A DNA stretch of 64,000 nucleotides from Kamptonema formosum PCC 6407 (lineage in GTDB: Bacteria > Cyanobacteriota > Cyanobacteriia > Cyanobacteriales > Microcoleaceae): NCBI RefSeq assembly GCF_000332155.1, contig NZ_KB235898.1, positions 965,897 to 1,029,896 on the forward strand. The letters run 5' to 3'. The notes below the pieces were generated by a model that worked only from the letters and a program-made list of their open reading frames with translations, did not search any database and was not told the DNA's origin. Below, piece by piece: positions 62,601-64,000 of this stretch (its first letter is position 1; every line of letters begins with the position of its first letter). A program made the translations under genes and the position numbers.

Positions 62601-64000
62601 CGGCACCATCGAGGATAGCGCGTTGCAGGCTGTTGACTTGCCAAAGCTCTTGGGTGCGTTCTTGAACTTTGGCTTCTAGCTGTTGGTTGAGTTGGTGCAG
62701 TTGTAGTTCAGCCTGTTTGCGATCGCTAATATCTCGAATCATAAACAGGGCTTCATTTTCGCCGCTCTTGACAACTCTCACTTCTTCATATTGGAGGCGA
62801 CCCTCAATCTGTACTTCTTGCTCGTAAACTTGTAACTCTCCTGTCTGTAAGGCTTGGTGTAAGTAGTGTAGATGTCGGGCTGCAATGTCTGGTGGCACGA
62901 TGTCCACTATCGCTGAACCAGCAGTATCGAAATCTGGGGGGAGAAAGTCTATCTCGCGATTGGGTGTCACGCCCCCCTGATAGATACCATTGACATCAGT
63001 GCGAAACATGAAATCGGGAATTGCTGCTAATATGGCTCGGCTTTGGGCTTCGCTCTGGATCAGGGCGGCTTCGGTAAGTTTGCGATCGCTAATATCTCGT
63101 ACCAGTGCTAAAACTTCGTCTTTGCTATAGGGGACAACCCGTACTTCTTCGATTTGTTTTCTGCCATCAATGCAGAGTTCTTGTTCGTAAATCTGGATAG
63201 AATTCATTTCTAGCGCCCGTTGGATAAAATCCATGCGTTTTTGTGCCTGTTCGGGAGGCAGGCTGGTAGACACATGGGTGCCCACGATCTTAGGCAAATT
63301 ACCCAATACGTGAAAGCTAGAATATGTGGTGACAAATTCTAGGTAAATGCCTGCGCGATCGATCCGCATGATCAAGTCAGGGATGGCAGTAATTAAGGCT
63401 CGGCTTTGCGCTTCGCTCTGGATTAGGGCTGCTTCGGTAAGTTTGCGATCGCTAATATCTGTCACCGTGCCTACATAGCCAATTACTTGCCCTTCGACAT
63501 CCAGTTCAGCAACAGACTGTCCATATACCCACGTCACCCCACCGTCGGAGCGTTGAAAGCGATATTCGAGCTGGAAGGGACGATTTTCCTGAATAGATTG
63601 CTGCCATTCAGTGGCGATCGCTTCGCGATCGTCAGGGTGTAGCCCTTGTCGCCATCCTGTGCCAGCGGCGGTTTTGGGGTTAAGCCCGCTGATCTGACAC
63701 CAGCGATCGTTAACATAGATGCAGTTGCCCTCAGCATCGGTGCGAAAAATCCCCACTGGCGCTGCTTCGACTAGGGTGGCGTAGCGTTCTTCGCTTGCTT
63801 GGAGGTGGGCTTCAGCAAGTTTGCGATCGGTAATGTCTGTAACTGTGCCCAAATAGCCGATCGTTTCCCCATTGGCATCTCGTTCGGCGACGGACTGCCC
63901 ATAAACCCACGTCACTCCACCGTCGGGACGTTGAAAGCGATATTCAAGGAAGAAGGGGCTAGGGGCTAGGGGCTGGGGGCTAGGGGAAGAGAGGGGAGAT
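56689..64000 (-). CDS. Giant PAS-GAF hybrid kinase with cyanobacteriochrome GAF (5' end outside window)
   Basis: The frame stays open from the stop at 56689 to the window edge, so the gene starts beyond 64000; the GTG at 63915 is internal to a PAS/PAC unit. About 2430 residues are visible: a partial PAC, about twelve PAS/PAC units each ending near DISDRKQAE, two GAF domains, DHp (MSHELRTPLNAILG), HATPase and REC (LILMDIQMPGMDG). The first GAF has DRCF (58921-58946) and SDCHKDIL (58836-58856), the two cysteines of DXCF-type cyanobacteriochromes, so it may covalently bind a bilin. The second GAF has a Cys at the same place (TNCLLEY) but no His after it. Repeats expand two linkers (57112-57156 and 57411-57446) and the PAS at the edge (63955-63982). 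No membrane segment is seen. Confidence 0.88.
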   Translation of the reverse strand, partial: SPLSSPSPQPLAPSPFFLEYRFQRPDGGVTWVYGQSVAERDANGETIGYLGTVTDITDRKLAEAHLQASEERYATLVEAAPVGIFRTDAEGNCIYVNDRWCQISGLNPKTAAGTGWRQGLHPDDREAIATEWQQSIQENRPFQLEYRFQRSDGGVTWVYGQSVAELDVEGQVIGYVGTVTDISDRKLTEAALIQSEAQSRALITAIPDLIMRIDRAGIYLEFVTTYSSFHVLGNLPKIVGTHVSTSLPPEQAQKRMDFIQRALEMNSIQIYEQELCIDGRKQIEEVRVVPYSKDEVLALVRDISDRKLTEAALIQSEAQSRAILAAIPDFMFRTDVNGIYQGGVTPNREIDFLPPDFDTAGSAIVDIVPPDIAARHLHYLHQALQTGELQVYEQEVQIEGRLQYEEVRVVKSGENEALFMIRDISDRKQAELQLHQLNQQLEAKVQERTQELWQVNSLQRAILDGADYSIISTDPNGIIQTFNAGAERMLGYSAAEMVGKVTPARLHDINEVIARAALLSVELGQDIPPGFEVFVAKARQGIVSEEEWSYIRKDGYQFPVWLSITALKDVNREIIGFLGIAKDISDRKRAEAELQKLSDRLALSLKSGAIGCWEWDIAQNILFGDERMYELFSIPKSFDCPIAYEMWANKLHPDDRISTETLLHEAVLGQAEYNIEYRIVDPDGSIRFIKGNGVVIRDAQGNPQSMFGINFDISDRKQAELERQKLSERLALSLKSAAIGCWEWNIVQNALLWDERMYELYGVTKSSDSRVVYDIWANGLHPDDRLSNETLIQQAVLGEAEFDTEFRVVHPDGSIHFIKAYGVVARDAQGNPQSMIGVNFDISDRKQAEIERQQLIQELSAFKLALDQSAIVVITDIKGAITYVNDRFCEISGYSRDELLGHTHSLVNSGYHSPDFFQNLWGIISRGQIWRGEVCNRAKNGSIYWVASTIVPFLDEGGRPFQYLAIRFDITARKLVEETLQQENTFRQQIVENMAEGLCVFHEVEEFPFIHFTVWNQQMQAITGYTLDEINRLGWYQTLYLNPEAQQVAIACLLQMREGQSIIAQEREIQRQDGQKRTISISTSMLSSKDEQNYILALIQDITDRKQTEQAMTQQLAAIEAAIDGIGIMQGEGYLYLNQAHLELFGYKHPEELVGKTWKSLYSPEELERFEREVFPMLGRDRAWQGEAIATRKDGSTFTEGLSLTLTDDGLLICICRDISDRKQIEAQLAESETKFRRLVEEGNDVIWSCQTDGILVYLSPQFKTIFGWDESEWIGKPFMDLVHPEDRLLVANDYGQNVKVGKKSSNSEFRHRHRDGNYVWVRTSATPAIDAKGVLVSIQGILSDISDRKQTELALQSSEIRFRRVFDSSIVGMVFADFQGKIIDANDRFLQMVGYTKQELDAGIIHWDAMTPPEYLPADIAAMEHLMQHGAIAPWEKEYYRKDGSRISVLMGAALLPGSEDQTICVLVDISDRKQAEKALQESQQFLQTVLDTIPLPLFWKNRESVFLGCNHQLAKSLSLTLTSDIIGKTDFELSPIEAQAIAYRASDRRVMESGEGDLGIEETLILPSGEQRLIETHKAPLLDWADNVIGVVGMFQDITDRKQAEQIIQQQAQRETLLREITGRIRKSLDLQTIFETATQEIRRFLQADRVGIFKFNRESGFNDGEFVSESVAAEFMSVLEIRVHDRCFGEQFSELYQQGRIQATDDIQNATLSDCHKDILSQFQVRANLILPLLGGKELWGLLCIHQCSSPRHWQQTEINFIQEITNQLAIAIQQADLYEQVQSELVIRKQAEEAIALQLQRQRTLGAIVQQIRESLDIKQILATVTQQVKEILRGDRIIVFRLFGDGRSQIVEEAVSSEFIALKERHWNNESWSQEILEYYWQGNPRIVPDVMTDIWTNCLLEYSIEGQIQSKIVAPILQEVRGSENHRWIAPEGTNKLWGVLVVHACGEKRVWEESEAQLLQQIANQLAIAIQQASLFEQLQEELLERQQAQQQITERNQELAISNEELARATRLKDEFLANMSHELRTPLNAILGMTEGLQDGVFGIVNDPQIKALQTIERSGSHLLELINDILDVAKIESGQMELEYTSVSISRLCQSSLAFIKQQALKKRLQLEIKLPTNVPDLLIDERRIRQVLINLLNNAVKFTPEGGRITLEVSHQRRTEGQGSGGAEGQGRGDGGDGGDGGDGGDREVRDYLRIAIIDTGIGIAPENINKLFQPFIQIDSALNRQYDGTGLGLALVKRIVELHGGQVGLTSNVGFGSCFTIDLPSTAGALFSAELSSAELSSAEVESQSSSSLEPNEAQQKALPLILLAEDNEANISTVSSYLKAKGYRIVLAKNGEEAIALAKSENPNLILMDIQMPGMDGLEAMQQIRLDPKLVKVPIIALTALAMSSDRDRCLAAGANDYISKPVKLKQLAATIQQLLAPQ
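57112..57156. repeat. 15-base tandem repeat in a kinase linker
   Basis: Two perfect copies of CTCAGCAGAGGATAG (57112-57141) and a third degenerate copy encode repeated SSAEL units between the HATPase and REC domains. The paralogous kinase (50687-56590) lacks the expansion at the same place. Confidence 0.85.
57411..57446. repeat. 9-base tandem repeat in the HATPase loop
   Basis: Four exact copies of CTCCCCCAT, preceded by a degenerate copy, encode a GGD repeat on the coding (-) strand. It occupies the same ATPase loop that carries the much longer expansion in the paralogous kinase. Confidence 0.9.
63955..63982. repeat. Heptamer GGGGCTA tandem repeat inside a PAS domain
   Basis: Three copies of GGGGCTA and one GGGGCTG variant stand in tandem, followed by G/A-rich sequence to the window edge. 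Heptamer repeats of this kind are known from filamentous cyanobacteria. On the - strand the stretch is read without stops as a Ser/Pro-rich segment. It directly precedes FFLEYRFQRPDGG, where the paralogous PAS copy has an ordinary helix. Confidence 0.8.

Noticed and set aside
59930..63880. Evenly spaced GTTTGCGATCGCTAATATC-like copies that look like an interspersed repeat or CRISPR
   Set aside because: They recur every few hundred bases because each PAS unit ends in DISDRKQAE, with HIP1 embedded in the codons; spacers are coding and far too long for CRISPR.

Overview
The window is cyanobacterial DNA, most likely from a filamentous genus. The HIP1 octamer GCGATCGC recurs throughout. Short dispersed repeats typical of filamentous cyanobacteria sit in gaps and even inside genes. 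The signalling genes are giant multi-PAS hybrid kinases, one with a GAF domain carrying the chromophore cysteines of a cyanobacteriochrome. There are no tRNA or rRNA genes, no insertion sequences and no CRISPR array. Coding density is very high: the longest gap is 173 bases (44085-44257).

Region 1 (1-48346, all + strand, probably one or a few long transcripts) is most of a hybrid NRPS-PKS cluster. Gene order suggests this assembly line. A salicylate synthase (887-2260) makes salicylate and an acyl-adenylating ligase (1-855, start outside the window) activates it. A KASIII-like protein with a fused carrier domain (2327-3844) probably holds it, since no aryl carrier protein is seen elsewhere. 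Cy-A-PCP (3902-7363) adds cysteine as a thiazoline. KS-AT-KR-DH plus ER-ACP (7494-14052) adds a fully reduced malonate unit. Cy-A-Ox-PCP (14049-18326) adds a second cysteine, oxidised to a thiazole. KS-AT-KR-ACP (18385-23082) adds a hydroxylated ketide, probably from hydroxymalonyl-ACP made by the four genes that follow (23118-26551). C-A-PCP (26605-29979) adds a beta-alanine-like unit. KS-AT (30012-32852) followed by ACP-aminotransferase-C-A-PCP (32906-38224) adds a malonate unit converted to a beta-amine, then another beta-alanine-like unit. A PLP decarboxylase (38273-39943) may supply beta-alanine from aspartate. A methyltransferase follows (39947-40756). KS-AT-ACP (40803-44084) and C-A-PCP-TE (44258-48346) finish and release the chain.

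The predicted product is a salicyl-thiazoline / thiazole chain with a polyamine-like tail. The 2-hydroxyphenyl-thiazoline head is the metal-binding group of pyochelin and yersiniabactin, so a metallophore is the best guess. I do not recognise the complete domain order as a characterised pathway. Transporters, a phosphopantetheinyl transferase and the start of the first gene are not in the window.

Region 2 (48414-64000, all - strand) converges on the cluster and holds four sensory genes: two small REC-histidine kinases that share a duplicated receiver, and two giant CBS/PAS/GAF hybrid kinases whose C-terminal halves are close paralogues. The last runs off the right edge. Whether they control the cluster cannot be told from sequence.

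A repeated theme is repeat DNA of non-coding type absorbed in frame into protein linkers and tails: the salicylate synthase C-terminus, both linkers flanking the aminotransferase, both kinase ATPase domains, and a PAS domain at the right edge.
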